DNA of 64,000 nucleotides. It comes from Chitinophagaceae bacterium (GTDB taxonomy: Bacteria > Bacteroidota > Bacteroidia > Chitinophagales > Chitinophagaceae). A program made the position numbers and the translations under genes. Shown here piece after piece: positions 8,305 to 17,179 of this stretch. The notes beneath the pieces are model-generated. The model made no database searches and was not told where the DNA came from. It saw only the letters and a program-made list of their open reading frames with translations. Position 1 is the stretch's first letter. The number at the start of each line of letters is the position of its first letter. The DNA lies in NCBI GenBank assembly GCA_016720585.1, contig JADKKH010000001.1, positions 558,001 through 622,000 on the forward strand. The letters are read 5' to 3'.

Positions 8305-9915
8305 ATGAAAAGAAGAGATTTTTTACAAAAAAGCATTCCGGCAGCCACTTTGTTGCCTGCTTTGATAAATGGGTACTCTGTTAAAGCCTTTGCGGCAGAT
8401 TCTCCCCTGGTGCAGGCCCTGATGCAGGGTATTACCAATACGGATCATGTGCTGGTGATCATTCAACTGGCAGGAGGGAATGATGGATTGAATATGGTGA
8501 TCCCCATTTCTACTTATTCCAACTATTTTAATGCGCGGAGTAATGTGGCCATTCCCCAGAACAGGATTTTATCATTATCCGGAACGGGTGCATCAGGATT
8601 GCACCCCGCGATGACCGGGATGCAAAATATTTTTAATAACGGCAATATGAAAGTGGTACAGGCGGTTGGTTATCCCCAGCCGAATTTTTCTCACTTCCGT
8701 GCTACCGATATATGGATGAGTGCTTCCAACAGTAACCAGGAAGTATTTAATGGATGGGCAGGCCGGTACCTCAACTATGAGTATCCCAATTTCCCAACAG
8801 GTTATCCCAATACAGATATGCCCGATCCGTTGGCGATTCAAATTGGCTCCACTACCAGTTTAACCACACAGGGCCCGGTAGTTAATATGGGCATGAGTAT
8901 TACCAGCGCTACTTCTTTTTATAACCTTGTTTCGGGAACTACTGATCCCGTGCCTGATACTCCTGCCGGTAAAGAACTAAAATATATCCGGTTGGTCAAT
9001 CAGCAAACACAAAAATATTCAACTGTAATAAGAAATGCTGCGAATGCGGTGACCCAGCAATCCACCTATCCGACCAATAACAGTCTTGCTGATCAGTTAA
9101 AAATTGTTGCGAGGCTGATCAAGGGCGGATTAAAGACCCGGATATACATGGTGAGTTTTGGCGGGTTTGATACCCATTCCGTTCAGGTAAATGCGGCAGA
9201 TACAACCACCGGCGGACATGCGACTTTATTACAAAGAGTTTCGGATGCCTGTAAAGCATTTCAGGATGACCTGCAGTTTTTACAGATACAGGACAGGGTG
9301 ATCGGTATGACTTATAGCGAATTCGGACGTCGTATAAAATCCAATTCCAGTGTGGGTACGGACCATGGTGCTGCGGCTCCGATGTTTCTTTTTGGAACCA
9401 AGATTGAAACCGGCATATTGGGTAATAACCCCGATATCCCGATTAATGCTTCGGTGAATGATAATGTGCCGATGCAATATGATTTCAGAAGTATCTACTC
9501 AACCATCCTGGAAAAATGGTTCTGCCTGGATAAAACAATTGTAGCGGGCTTATATCCGCCGAATATCAACAGTCAGCTGCAATCATTGCCTTTGTTCAAG
9601 AGCAGTATAACTTGTAATGCTGTAGTGCCGCCGCCACCACCGGATCCGGTGATCGATGGCCTGATCACCAATTATCCCAACCCCTTTACCAGCAGTACAA
9701 AGATTACTTTTAAGACGGAAGGTGGTCATACGCTTATTCAGATCATCGATACCCTGGGACGGGTGATTCGCACATTAGTAGAAAAAGATTATGCGGCAGC
9801 TGCGACTGATTTTGTAACATTTAATGGTGAAGGATTACCGACGGGTATTTACTATGCCCGTTTACAGAATGGCGTGACACAAAAGGTAAGGCCGATGATG
9901 AAGGTGCGGGAATAA
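8305..9915 (+). CDS. DUF1501 family protein with T9SS sorting domain
   Basis: 536 residues. DUF1501 is a predicted sulfatase/alkaline-phosphatase-like fold. Visible motifs are VLVIIQLAGGNDGLNMVIP, LHPAM, GWAGRYL, SFGGFDTHS, MTYSEFGRRI and TDHGAAAPMFLFG, where acidic and His residues would form the metal site. The N-terminus (KRRDFLQKS then a hydrophobic segment to AFA near residue 30) looks like a Tat signal. The last ~80 residues (NYPNPFTSSTKI, IIDTLGRVI, LPTGIYYARL, then a short tail) form a type-A T9SS C-terminal sorting domain, so the protein should end up on or outside the outer membrane. The combination with a Tat-type leader is notable. Second gene of the DUF1800-DUF1501 operon. Confidence 0.92.
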   Translation: MKRRDFLQKSIPAATLLPALINGYSVKAFAADSPLVQALMQGITNTDHVLVIIQLAGGNDGLNMVIPISTYSNYFNARSNVAIPQNRILSLSGTGASGLHPAMTGMQNIFNNGNMKVVQAVGYPQPNFSHFRATDIWMSASNSNQEVFNGWAGRYLNYEYPNFPTGYPNTDMPDPLAIQIGSTTSLTTQGPVVNMGMSITSATSFYNLVSGTTDPVPDTPAGKELKYIRLVNQQTQKYSTVIRNAANAVTQQSTYPTNNSLADQLKIVARLIKGGLKTRIYMVSFGGFDTHSVQVNAADTTTGGHATLLQRVSDACKAFQDDLQFLQIQDRVIGMTYSEFGRRIKSNSSVGTDHGAAAPMFLFGTKIETGILGNNPDIPINASVNDNVPMQYDFRSIYSTILEKWFCLDKTIVAGLYPPNINSQLQSLPLFKSSITCNAVVPPPPPDPVIDGLITNYPNPFTSSTKITFKTEGGHTLIQIIDTLGRVIRTLVEKDYAAAATDFVTFNGEGLPTGIYYARLQNGVTQKVRPMMKVRE

Positions 9916-9939
9916 TTAATAAATGAATGCTATGATATT

Positions 9940-9975
9940 AAAAAAGCCCCTGGTAATAATTATCAGGGGCTTTTA
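9940..9975. terminator. Bidirectional terminator between convergent genes
   Basis: A long stem with AAAAGCCCCTGG on one side and TCAGGGGCTTTT on the other (one G-T wobble), flanked by A-rich and T-rich tracts on the two sides. It lies between the DUF1501 gene and the oppositely oriented lipoprotein gene and can serve both. Confidence 0.88.
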
Positions 9976-9996
9976 TCTGCAATGTATACTTAACTA

Positions 9997-10581
9997 TTAG
10001 TCAGATTGTCTATGTCCTGCATTCACCCAATCTGTAATTTTTTGTTTGTCAACATTGGTTAATGGACTATTAGGTGCCTGGGGCATAAAGGAAGGTACAC
10101 CATCAACAGTCCGTGCTTTTATCCTGTCCCAATTATTTATAATATTTATATCGGAATCAAAGTTCTTGCCGCCGTCCATGCCACCATTCCGGTGACAGGG
10201 GCCGCAATAGCCTTTGATAATTTCTTTTACCAAAGCGTATTTGGGGCCATAGTTTAAAATAGTGATCTGTGCAGTATCCGTGCAGCCCTTCTGATTTTTA
10301 ATGGTGATAATATAGTTGCCGGGGGCCAGGTTGGTAAAGTACCAGGATGACTGATAGCTGCCGGTATTCAGTTTATATGAAATAGTGTCGCCGCGTGGTT
10401 CCAGTATGGTGAGCGTTCCATTATTGGAAACACCCACGGATTCGGTTTTCGTGGACAAAATAGTATAGTTAACACCGGCACAGGGGTCAGGAGGAGGTGC
10501 CTGGGTATCTTTTTTATTACAGGAACTGATAAATACGATAGCGCCACTTAATAAGCCGGGAAAAAATATTTTTAGCTTCAT
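9997..10581 (-). CDS. Lipoprotein with CxxCH haem-binding motif
   Basis: 194 residues from the ATG at 10581; an earlier in-frame start eight codons upstream would spoil the leader. A lipoprotein signal is visible (MKLKIFF to ISSC, lipobox ISSC with Cys21). Residues ~30-110 look like an Ig-like or SprB-repeat-like beta domain (GTLTILEPRG, NLAPGNYIITIKN, GCTDTAQITI). The C-terminal part carries GYCGPCH, a c-type haem attachment motif, and two possible Met ligands (SFMPQAP), as in short cytochrome c-like or Planctomycete-type C domains. Probable role: periplasmic or surface electron transfer, not proven; the CPCH-like motif alone could also bind metal. Single gene. Confidence 0.75.
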   Translation of the reverse strand: MKLKIFFPGLLSGAIVFISSCNKKDTQAPPPDPCAGVNYTILSTKTESVGVSNNGTLTILEPRGDTISYKLNTGSYQSSWYFTNLAPGNYIITIKNQKGCTDTAQITILNYGPKYALVKEIIKGYCGPCHRNGGMDGGKNFDSDINIINNWDRIKARTVDGVPSFMPQAPNSPLTNVDKQKITDWVNAGHRQSD

Positions 10582-10753
10582 AGCTGGCTTTGAATAGTTA
10601 ATCATTGAAGGGTTTAAAACGTTTTGGGTATTTGTTATAACAAGATAAAAAATTATACCGAAAAGCGTCTTTATTATAAGAGTTGATTTACTTTTTAAAA
10701 AATCTTACCTAAGGGGCCCGGTACTAATTCGGAGTAATTCAACCCTTCGGTAG

Positions 10754-10770
10754 AACGGGTAATTCCCGTT
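10754..10770. promoter_or_regulatory. 17-bp inverted repeat, candidate operator
   Basis: AACGGG (10754-10759), spacer TAATT, CCCGTT (10765-10770): perfect 6-bp arms 51 bases upstream of the small Cys/His protein that leads into the TonB receptor. Its size fits a dimeric repressor such as a Fur-like protein, but it does not match a canonical Fur or Zur box. The rest of the 10582-10821 gap shows nothing convincing. Confidence 0.35.
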
Positions 10771-10821
10771 TACAATAAAAGAAAATGTAACTATGTTGCA
10801 ATTTTATTATCTTGCATCCCG

Positions 10822-11157
10822 ATGAAGGGCCGCCCATTCATATTACGCGTTGCAGCATTTTTATTAGTCCTGGTTTTTTCTCAGAAGGCCGGAACTGGTT
10901 TATTTCTGCATAACCTGTTCCATAGCATCCTGGTGAACCATAATACGCCCCAGCCAGAGAATGAAAAAGGGAAAGACTTCAGTTATAATTGTACCTGTAT
11001 TGATGATTTTTTAATGCCTTTTGATGAAACAGAAAAACCGGTTTGTTCTCAACCGGTTTTAGATCCCAGGATTCCTGTTGCCTTTTTGGAAGAACCAATA
11101 CCTTTTCATACCTCCATTTTTTCTTTACTCCGCGGACCTCCCGCTTATTGGTTGTAA
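10822..11157 (+). CDS. Small exported protein with conserved Cys/His, upstream of TonB receptor
   Basis: 111 residues. An N-terminal hydrophobic segment (residues 8-22) could be a signal peptide or a membrane anchor. It is followed by a His-rich patch (LFLHNLFHSILVNHN) and a Cys motif (YNCTCIDDFLMPF). No enzyme family is recognised. Proteins of this size and pattern sit directly upstream of TonB-dependent receptors in Bacteroidota, and the His and Cys residues suggest metal handling, which is an inference. It ends 99 bases before the receptor gene and probably forms an operon with it. Confidence 0.7.
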   Translation: MKGRPFILRVAAFLLVLVFSQKAGTGLFLHNLFHSILVNHNTPQPENEKGKDFSYNCTCIDDFLMPFDETEKPVCSQPVLDPRIPVAFLEEPIPFHTSIFSLLRGPPAYWL

Positions 11158-11256
11158 GAACTCCGAACACCTGCTTGTTATAAGAACTTCAGGTATGTCA
11201 TTCAAATTTCTTTATTATTTATCGTACAAAAGACCCGTCTTTTAAATTATACAGTT

Positions 11257-13656
11257 ATGAATTCGAAACGAAATATAGTGTTTTTTGCCAGCCTGTTTTT
11301 TTTGACAAATGTCATTGCCCAACCCAAACTATCGTTGAGTGGAAAAATAACAGATGCCAAAACAGGTGAACCATTAGCCGGGGCAAGTATTTATTTTCCC
11401 GATCTGCGTACAGGCGCTGCTTGTAATAGTGATGGCCTTTATATCATATCCAATATTGCCGCCGGTAAATATCTCATAGAAATAAGCCATCTTGGTTATG
11501 CTTCTGTTATCGAAACAGTTGAACTGGGTAATAATATTCAAAAAGATTTTAAACTCGCTCCTTCTGTTTTGGAGAATGAGGGCGTGACGGTGACCGGAGT
11601 ATCAGCGGCAACCTCAACTAAACGAACACCAATACCGGTAAACATAATAAAGAAAGAAGATCTGTTCAGAAATTCTGCAACTAATCTTATTGATAATATA
11701 GCTAAAACACCGGGAGTTGCACAGGTATCAACCGGGCCGGCCATTTCCAAGCCATTGATCCGTGGTTTGGGATATAACAGGGTCGTTGTGGTAAATGACG
11801 GAATCAGGCAGGAAGGTCAGCAATGGGGCGATGAACATGGTATTGAAATAGATGAGCAGAATGCTACTAAAGTGGAAATACTGAAAGGTCCCGCCTCGTT
11901 AATGTATGGCAGTGATGCTTTGGCCGGAGTTGTAAATGTACTATCTGTTTTACCGGCCCCTGAAGGAAAAATAAAAGGAACTATTTCCGGTGCTTACTTA
12001 ACAAACAACCGACAGCGCAATTTTCATGCAGATATCAATGGCAATGCGCATGGATTTATCTGGGGGTTGTATGGTTCCGGTAAAGCAGCAGCAGATTATC
12101 AAAATAAGTACGATGGGTATGTTTTCAATTCCAAATTCAATGAAAAAGCATTCGGTGGTTACATCGGGTTGAATAAGAGTTGGGGGTATTCACATGTGTA
12201 TATAACAAAATTTAACCAAAACCTGGGCCTGGTGGAAGGGGACCGTGATGACGCAACCGGAAAATTCTTAAAACGTGTGAATCGGGGAGGAGTAGCGGTT
12301 GAAGAAATGGCTACCCAGGCGGATTTTAAATCAACGGATCCGTTTGTACCAAATCAACGGATACAGCATTTTAAAATAGCTGCTGATAATAGTTTTAATA
12401 CAGGAAAAAACCGGGTAACATTCACGCTGGGCTATCAGCGGAATCAGCGGCAGGAGTTTGGAAACATTCTTAACCCGGAAGAGCCAGGTTTATATTTTAA
12501 CCTGGGCACCGTAAATTATAATCTTCAATATCATTTTGCCGAAAAAAATAACTGGAAAACCACGATTGGTATCAATGGCATGCAACAAACCAACAGGAAT
12601 AAAGGTACCGAACAACTTATCCCGGAATATTCTTTGTTTGATATCGGCGGATTTATTTACACCCAGAAGCGGATTAATAAATTTACCTGGAGTGGGGGCA
12701 TCAGGCTTGATAACCGTTCTCTTGATTCCAGGGAATTACGAGAGGGGCCTGACGTGAAATTTGAAGGATTTAAAAAGAATTTTTCCAATGTTTCCGGAAG
12801 CGCTGGTTTTACCTATGAAGTCAGCAAAAAAGTAACACTAAAATTTAATCTGGCCCGGGGATTCCGGGCTCCGGGCATCCCCGAACTGGCCAGTAATGGG
12901 GCTCATGAAGGAACGAACCGGTTTGAATATGGAGAACAGAACCTGAAATCAGAAACCAGCTTACAACCTGATGCAGGTATTGTAATAGCAGGTGAACATG
13001 TTTCATTAAACGCCAATATTTTTTATAATCCCATTAAGAATTTTATTTATTACCGTAAACTCCTGGCAGTTGGCGGAGGTGATTCTTTGATCGTGGATGG
13101 TACGGAAACTTTTTTTGCTTTCCGTTTTAACCAGAATAATGCAAAACTTTACGGCCTTGAATTTAACCTGGATTTTCACCCTCACCCTTTAGACTGGCTT
13201 CATGTGGAGAACACCTTTTCATGGGTTCGCGGGGTACTCGGCCGGGAGCAGGATGGAAGTAAGAACCTGCCATTTATTCCGGCAGCCCGGCTGATCAGCG
13301 AAATAAAAATAGACCTGTTGAAAAAAGGAAAAATATTCCGTGATTTTTTTATTAAAGCGGAAATGGATAACACTTTTGCACAGCAGCATCCTTTTACCGG
13401 ATTTGAAACAGAAACGGCTACTAATGGCTATAGCCTTTTTAACGCTGGTTTTGGAGGTGATATAAGACGCAAGGACAAAATGCTTTTCACAATTTTCCTG
13501 GGTGCTAATAATATTACTGATGTGGCATATCAAAATCACCTGAGCCGTCTCAAATATGCCCCAGTAAACAGTGTTACAGGCAGAACCGGGGTATTCAATA
13601 CCGGGAGGAATTTTTCCATCAGGTTAAATATCCCCCTGGAGTTCTCTGCAAAATAA
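11257..13656 (+). CDS. TonB-dependent outer-membrane receptor
   Basis: 799 residues: signal peptide (1-22), a CarboxypepD_reg-like beta-sandwich (about 27-105: LSGKITDAKTGEPLAGASI, GKYLIEISHLGY), then a plug domain (TPGVAQVSTG, RGLGYNRVVVVNDGIRQEGQ, VEILKGPASLMYGSDALAGV) and a 22-strand-type barrel ending FNTGRNFSIRLNIPLEF. Such receptors import iron complexes, other metals, cobalamin or glycans with energy from TonB. There is no SusD partner, which argues against a glycan system. The receptor pattern together with the small His/Cys protein upstream points to a metal or chelate ligand, not proven. A MITE-like element lies just downstream. Confidence 0.93.
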   Translation: MNSKRNIVFFASLFFLTNVIAQPKLSLSGKITDAKTGEPLAGASIYFPDLRTGAACNSDGLYIISNIAAGKYLIEISHLGYASVIETVELGNNIQKDFKLAPSVLENEGVTVTGVSAATSTKRTPIPVNIIKKEDLFRNSATNLIDNIAKTPGVAQVSTGPAISKPLIRGLGYNRVVVVNDGIRQEGQQWGDEHGIEIDEQNATKVEILKGPASLMYGSDALAGVVNVLSVLPAPEGKIKGTISGAYLTNNRQRNFHADINGNAHGFIWGLYGSGKAAADYQNKYDGYVFNSKFNEKAFGGYIGLNKSWGYSHVYITKFNQNLGLVEGDRDDATGKFLKRVNRGGVAVEEMATQADFKSTDPFVPNQRIQHFKIAADNSFNTGKNRVTFTLGYQRNQRQEFGNILNPEEPGLYFNLGTVNYNLQYHFAEKNNWKTTIGINGMQQTNRNKGTEQLIPEYSLFDIGGFIYTQKRINKFTWSGGIRLDNRSLDSRELREGPDVKFEGFKKNFSNVSGSAGFTYEVSKKVTLKFNLARGFRAPGIPELASNGAHEGTNRFEYGEQNLKSETSLQPDAGIVIAGEHVSLNANIFYNPIKNFIYYRKLLAVGGGDSLIVDGTETFFAFRFNQNNAKLYGLEFNLDFHPHPLDWLHVENTFSWVRGVLGREQDGSKNLPFIPAARLISEIKIDLLKKGKIFRDFFIKAEMDNTFAQQHPFTGFETETATNGYSLFNAGFGGDIRRKDKMLFTIFLGANNITDVAYQNHLSRLKYAPVNSVTGRTGVFNTGRNFSIRLNIPLEFSAK

Positions 13657-13680
13657 TTATTCGGAAAGCCCGATTGATTT

Positions 13681-13809
13681 GAGGCTGTCTTAAAAGGGTC
13701 AATCTTTGTCATATTGAGCTATGACGAAATAGGATAAAAATTGACCAGCAAATTTGTACGCATTTTGATAAACTCAATGTGACAAATTTGCTGGCTTTTG
13801 TGACAGCCT
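13681..13809. mobile_element. 129-bp MITE-like palindromic element
   Basis: The termini are inverted: GAGGCTGTC at 13681-13689 and GACAGCCTC at 13801-13809. The match extends to 14 of 16 positions (GAGGCTGTCnnAAAAG), a terminus style seen in several IS families. Inside are a 13-bp perfect inverted repeat CCAGCAAATTTGT / ACAAATTTGCTGG (13745-13757, 13782-13794), GGTCAAT / ATTGACC (13697-13703, 13740-13746), and a cross-half pairing of 13705-13718 with 13773-13786 (13 of 14). There is no coding capacity. A target-site duplication is not obvious. Confidence 0.65.
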
Positions 13810-13836
13810 CTACTTTATTATACAGACATTTGCCTC

Positions 13837-14292
13837 ATGGAAATAACGTTCAACACACCCGCCCTGCTTTTCCCGGCCATCAGTTTGTTATTACTGGCGT
13901 ATACAAACCGGTTCCTGGCCCTGGCCAACCTCGTAAGGAAATTACACGATGAGTATAAAAAGAGCGGTGAAAATAAAAAAATGATCGTACACCAGATACG
14001 CAGCCTCCGTCAGCGGCTGCGGTTGGTTAGGTATATGCAGACCCTTGGCGTTTTCAGTTTTCTTTCTTGCGTGGTATGTATGTACAGCATTTACAGTGAA
14101 TGGACGGTTTTTTCAAGGTATATTTTTGCCACCAGCCTGTTAAGCCTGCTTATTTCACTGGTCATTTCATTGATTGAAATTACGCAGAGTACCCGGGCCC
14201 TGGAGATGGAGCTCAGTGATATAGAAGAATTCGAAAATGCCGGTATTTTTTCTAACCTGTGGCCGGGCAGTAATGAAAAAAAAGAACCTTAG
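13837..14292 (+). CDS. DUF2721 family membrane protein
   Basis: 151 residues with three hydrophobic segments (about 8-25, 70-90 and 95-115). The basic loop after the first (RKLHDEYKKSGENKKMI, IRSLRQRLRLVRY) and the acidic C-terminus (EMELSDIEEFE) match DUF2721 inner-membrane proteins. Function unknown. The start lies 28 bases after the MITE-like element, so its promoter must lie within or very near that element. A lipoprotein gene follows 10 bases later. Confidence 0.8.
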   Translation: MEITFNTPALLFPAISLLLLAYTNRFLALANLVRKLHDEYKKSGENKKMIVHQIRSLRQRLRLVRYMQTLGVFSFLSCVVCMYSIYSEWTVFSRYIFATSLLSLLISLVISLIEITQSTRALEMELSDIEEFENAGIFSNLWPGSNEKKEP

Positions 14293-14302
14293 ATTTACAA
14301 CC

Positions 14303-14752
14303 ATGAAGCCAGGATATCAAAACTCATTTTGGGGGATTCTGATTATTGCAGCGCTGGCTGTTGCCTGTTCAAAAGGCAGCACAAACACTAACGATGATGG
14401 TACCGGGGGCAACCCGCATGTGGATAATCCTACCGATACCACTGCACCGATTCTGGATATTTATACCCCTGTCGCGAACCAGATTTTTGTAAGCGGGAAT
14501 GTGGTAACGGTTACCGGCAAAATAACCGATGACTATGGATTATACCGGGGGAGTATCAAAATAATAGACGATGCAAGCGGTGCGGTTTTGAAGGTACAAG
14601 CCTACGAAATTCATGGAATCCTTTCTTATAATTTCAGTATTAGTTATACAGCTACTGTAACAACAGTTGCTGATTACACCGTTACGGTACAGTTTGAAGA
14701 TCATGGAAATAATATCACAACCCGAACCGTGAAAATAAAAGTGATCCCCTGA
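14303..14752 (+). CDS. Lipoprotein with one Ig-like (cadherin-type) domain
   Basis: 149 residues from the ATG at 14303, the start that places a normal lipoprotein leader at the N-terminus (ALAVAC lipobox); a longer frame opening inside the upstream gene is rejected. After a low-complexity tether rich in Thr, Asn and Asp, residues ~45-149 form one beta-sandwich with DTTAPILDIYTP, VTGKITDDYGL and VQFEDHGNN, similar to DUF4625-type or bacterial Ig-like modules. Probably exposed on the outer membrane. It is co-transcribed with the DUF2721 gene. Confidence 0.75.
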   Translation: MKPGYQNSFWGILIIAALAVACSKGSTNTNDDGTGGNPHVDNPTDTTAPILDIYTPVANQIFVSGNVVTVTGKITDDYGLYRGSIKIIDDASGAVLKVQAYEIHGILSYNFSISYTATVTTVADYTVTVQFEDHGNNITTRTVKIKVIP

Positions 14753-14756
14753 TTGG

Positions 14757-15071
14757 CTAGAGACTTTTGACAATTTTCAGCACCTGTATCCAGCTTCCGC
14801 CGTTATAAATATCTTTCAATCCCTTTGCCTTCAACATTTTTACTGCCTGGCTGCTTCTTTCACCCGATGCGCAGCAAAAGATAACCGGCCGCTTCATGTC
14901 TTTTATTCTTATTGCATTGGCCGCAATTCGGTCAACCGGGATATTAATGGAATCAGGGACACGGCCCTGGTCAAATTCATTCGGGGTGCGGACATCGATA
15001 ATGATGGCCCCTTGTCTGAGCTTATTTTTAATAGGGCTATTACCCAATCCTAAAAATGACAATAGTCCCAT
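14757..15071 (-). CDS. Single-domain rhodanese-like protein
   Basis: 104 residues with one rhodanese domain: IIIDVRTPNEFDQGRVPDS, then the active-site loop CASGERS with the likely persulfide Cys67. It should transfer or carry sulfane sulfur in the cytoplasm; no signal peptide. It starts 3 bases after the stop of the ABC exporter gene on the same strand, so the two are co-transcribed, though a functional link is not evident. It converges on the lipoprotein gene with a 4-base gap. Confidence 0.9.
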   Translation of the reverse strand: MGLLSFLGLGNSPIKNKLRQGAIIIDVRTPNEFDQGRVPDSINIPVDRIAANAIRIKDMKRPVIFCCASGERSSQAVKMLKAKGLKDIYNGGSWIQVLKIVKSL

Positions 15072-15074
15072 GAA

Positions 15075-16925
15075 TTAAGCAACGCTGATTTTTGTTTTTC
15101 TTTCACCGATTTGCTGACGCCACATGGCATAGTACAAACCTTTTTCTTCTAAAAGTTTTTGATGATTGCCTGTTTCCACCACATCCCCTTTTTCCAAAAC
15201 ATAAATCCTATCGGCATGCATGATGGTACTCAGCCGGTGAGCTATTAATATAGTAACCTGGCTTCCCTGCCGGGAGATATCACGAATGGTATCGGTAATC
15301 TCTTCTTCGGTGAGCGAATCCAATGCGGAAGTGGCTTCATCAAACAACAAAAGTTTTGGTTTACGCAATAAGGCCCGGGCAATGGAAAGACGTTGCTTTT
15401 CACCACCACTCAATTTCAATCCGCCTTCCCCGATCATGGTTTCAAGTCCCTTCTCTGCCCGGGACAGCATATGCTGGCAAGCGGCCTTATTCAACACATC
15501 CAGTAAATCGTCATCACTGGCAGCGGGATTTACAAACATCAGGTTCTCCCGTATCGTTCCGGAAAAAAGCTGGGTGTCCTGTGTCACAAAGCCAATCTGA
15601 TTTCTCAGGTCTTCGAAGTCAATATTGTTTTCATCAATACCATTATACAGTATGCTTCCTTCCTGCGGCCGATATAATCCTACCAGTAATTTCATCAGGG
15701 TCGTTTTACCTGAACCGGATGGGCCTACAAAAGCAATGGTCTCACCAGTGGTTACTTTGAAACTGATATCATTAATGGCTTTATGCGAGGCGGATTGATG
15801 TTTGAAAGCCACATTTTCAAACTCAAGTGTTTGTATTTGTCCCAGGTGTTTGGGATTGGCCGGCTGTGCCTCGGGGGCTTTTTTCATGAGGTTGCCAAAA
15901 TTTTCCAATGAGGCCTGTGCTTCGCGGTACGTAAGAATGATATTGCCGATTTCCTGTAAGGGCCCGAAGACAAAGAAGGAAAAGATCTGCATGGTTACTA
16001 ATTGCCCGGCATCCATTCTACCACGGAATATCAGCCAAAGCAGCATAAACAGAATGACCTGCCGTAACGTATTAACAAAAGTTCCCTGGACAAAACTGAT
16101 ACTCCGGATGCGTTTTACTTTGGTCAGTTCCAGGCCCAGAATTTTAAATGTGTTTTTATTCAGACGGCTTACTTCCTGTTTGGTAAGGCCCAGGCTTTTC
16201 ACCAGTTCAATATTCCGAAGCGATTCGGTGGTTGCCCCGGCCAGGGCCGTCGTTTGTCCTACAATTTTCTTTTGAATTGTTTTTACTTTTTTACTCAGCA
16301 GGTTGGAGATAATGGTGAGTAAAAATATGCCACCAAAATAAATAAAGGGAAGGCTCCAGTGAATCGTGGTGGCATATACTGCTACAAATAAGATCCCTAT
16401 TATTACGGGGAAAAGAATATTGATAAAAGAAGCTACAAATTTTTCGGTGTCGATCCTTACTTTTTGTAATACACTCAGCGTTTCACCGCTCCTGGAATCT
16501 TCAAATTCCTGGTAGGGAAGCTTCATGGCATGTTGCAGCCCCTGTGTAAAAATAGTTGCACCGAATTTTTGGGTGATAAGACTCAGGAAATAATCCTGGA
16601 AAGCTTTTGCAATCCGGCTGATCATGGCAACAGAAATGGAAGCAAGCAATAACCAAACAACGCCATATAATATTTTGGGCTTTTGAATTTTAGTGATCAC
16701 GCCGGAGGGATCTACTTTAATACTGGTATCAATGACCGTTTCTTTAGTAAACAGGAATTCATTCCAGCCAAAAGGATTTACTTTTTCATGATAAGAACCC
16801 AGGTTCACTAATTTTCCGAAAATGATCGGGTCAATGAGCGAAAAACCGATATTGATGGCGGCTAATAAAAGCACCAGGGCCACAAGCCATTTATAGGGTT
16901 TCAGGTATTTAAGAAGTGTTTTCAT
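15075..16925 (-). CDS. ABC exporter, fused membrane and ATPase domains (MsbA/MDR type)
   Basis: 616 residues from the ATG at 16925 (MKTLLKYLKPYKW); an in-frame extension of 45 codons upstream exists but adds an unlikely leader. Six membrane helices occupy residues ~1-335. The long periplasmic loop between the first two helices (~50-110) is a feature of the Bacteroidota branch. The nucleotide-binding domain has Walker A GPSGSGKTT, the signature LSGGEKQRLS and Walker B LLLFDEATSALDS, then the H-loop AHRLS. It works as a homodimer exporting a lipid, peptide or drug; the substrate is unknown. A 254-base divergent gap separates it from the family-2 glycosyltransferase. Confidence 0.94.
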   Translation of the reverse strand: MKTLLKYLKPYKWLVALVLLLAAINIGFSLIDPIIFGKLVNLGSYHEKVNPFGWNEFLFTKETVIDTSIKVDPSGVITKIQKPKILYGVVWLLLASISVAMISRIAKAFQDYFLSLITQKFGATIFTQGLQHAMKLPYQEFEDSRSGETLSVLQKVRIDTEKFVASFINILFPVIIGILFVAVYATTIHWSLPFIYFGGIFLLTIISNLLSKKVKTIQKKIVGQTTALAGATTESLRNIELVKSLGLTKQEVSRLNKNTFKILGLELTKVKRIRSISFVQGTFVNTLRQVILFMLLWLIFRGRMDAGQLVTMQIFSFFVFGPLQEIGNIILTYREAQASLENFGNLMKKAPEAQPANPKHLGQIQTLEFENVAFKHQSASHKAINDISFKVTTGETIAFVGPSGSGKTTLMKLLVGLYRPQEGSILYNGIDENNIDFEDLRNQIGFVTQDTQLFSGTIRENLMFVNPAASDDDLLDVLNKAACQHMLSRAEKGLETMIGEGGLKLSGGEKQRLSIARALLRKPKLLLFDEATSALDSLTEEEITDTIRDISRQGSQVTILIAHRLSTIMHADRIYVLEKGDVVETGNHQKLLEEKGLYYAMWRQQIGERKTKISVA

Positions 16926-17179
16926 AAAAACAATTAAGAATAGAACCGGTGACCATGCAAAAATCGCTGCAATAGCTAAACCTTCAGCCGGGACAGTCTT
17001 TTTTGACAAATTAAGCATCGAATATACGATTCTCCGGAGTTTAACCGGGCAAACTGTCATGCCGGACGACCGGTTAAAGAATAATAATTATTTGGGAATT
17101 CCTTATTTATAGAACTTTCGAAAATAAAACTCTGTAATAAAGCGTAGTGTTTTTGTAACGACCGGGTTATCTTTACTTA

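Noticed and set aside
14237..14302. Longer start of the Ig-like lipoprotein overlapping the DUF2721 gene
   Set aside because: It would spoil the lipoprotein signal; the ATG at 14303 gives a normal leader.
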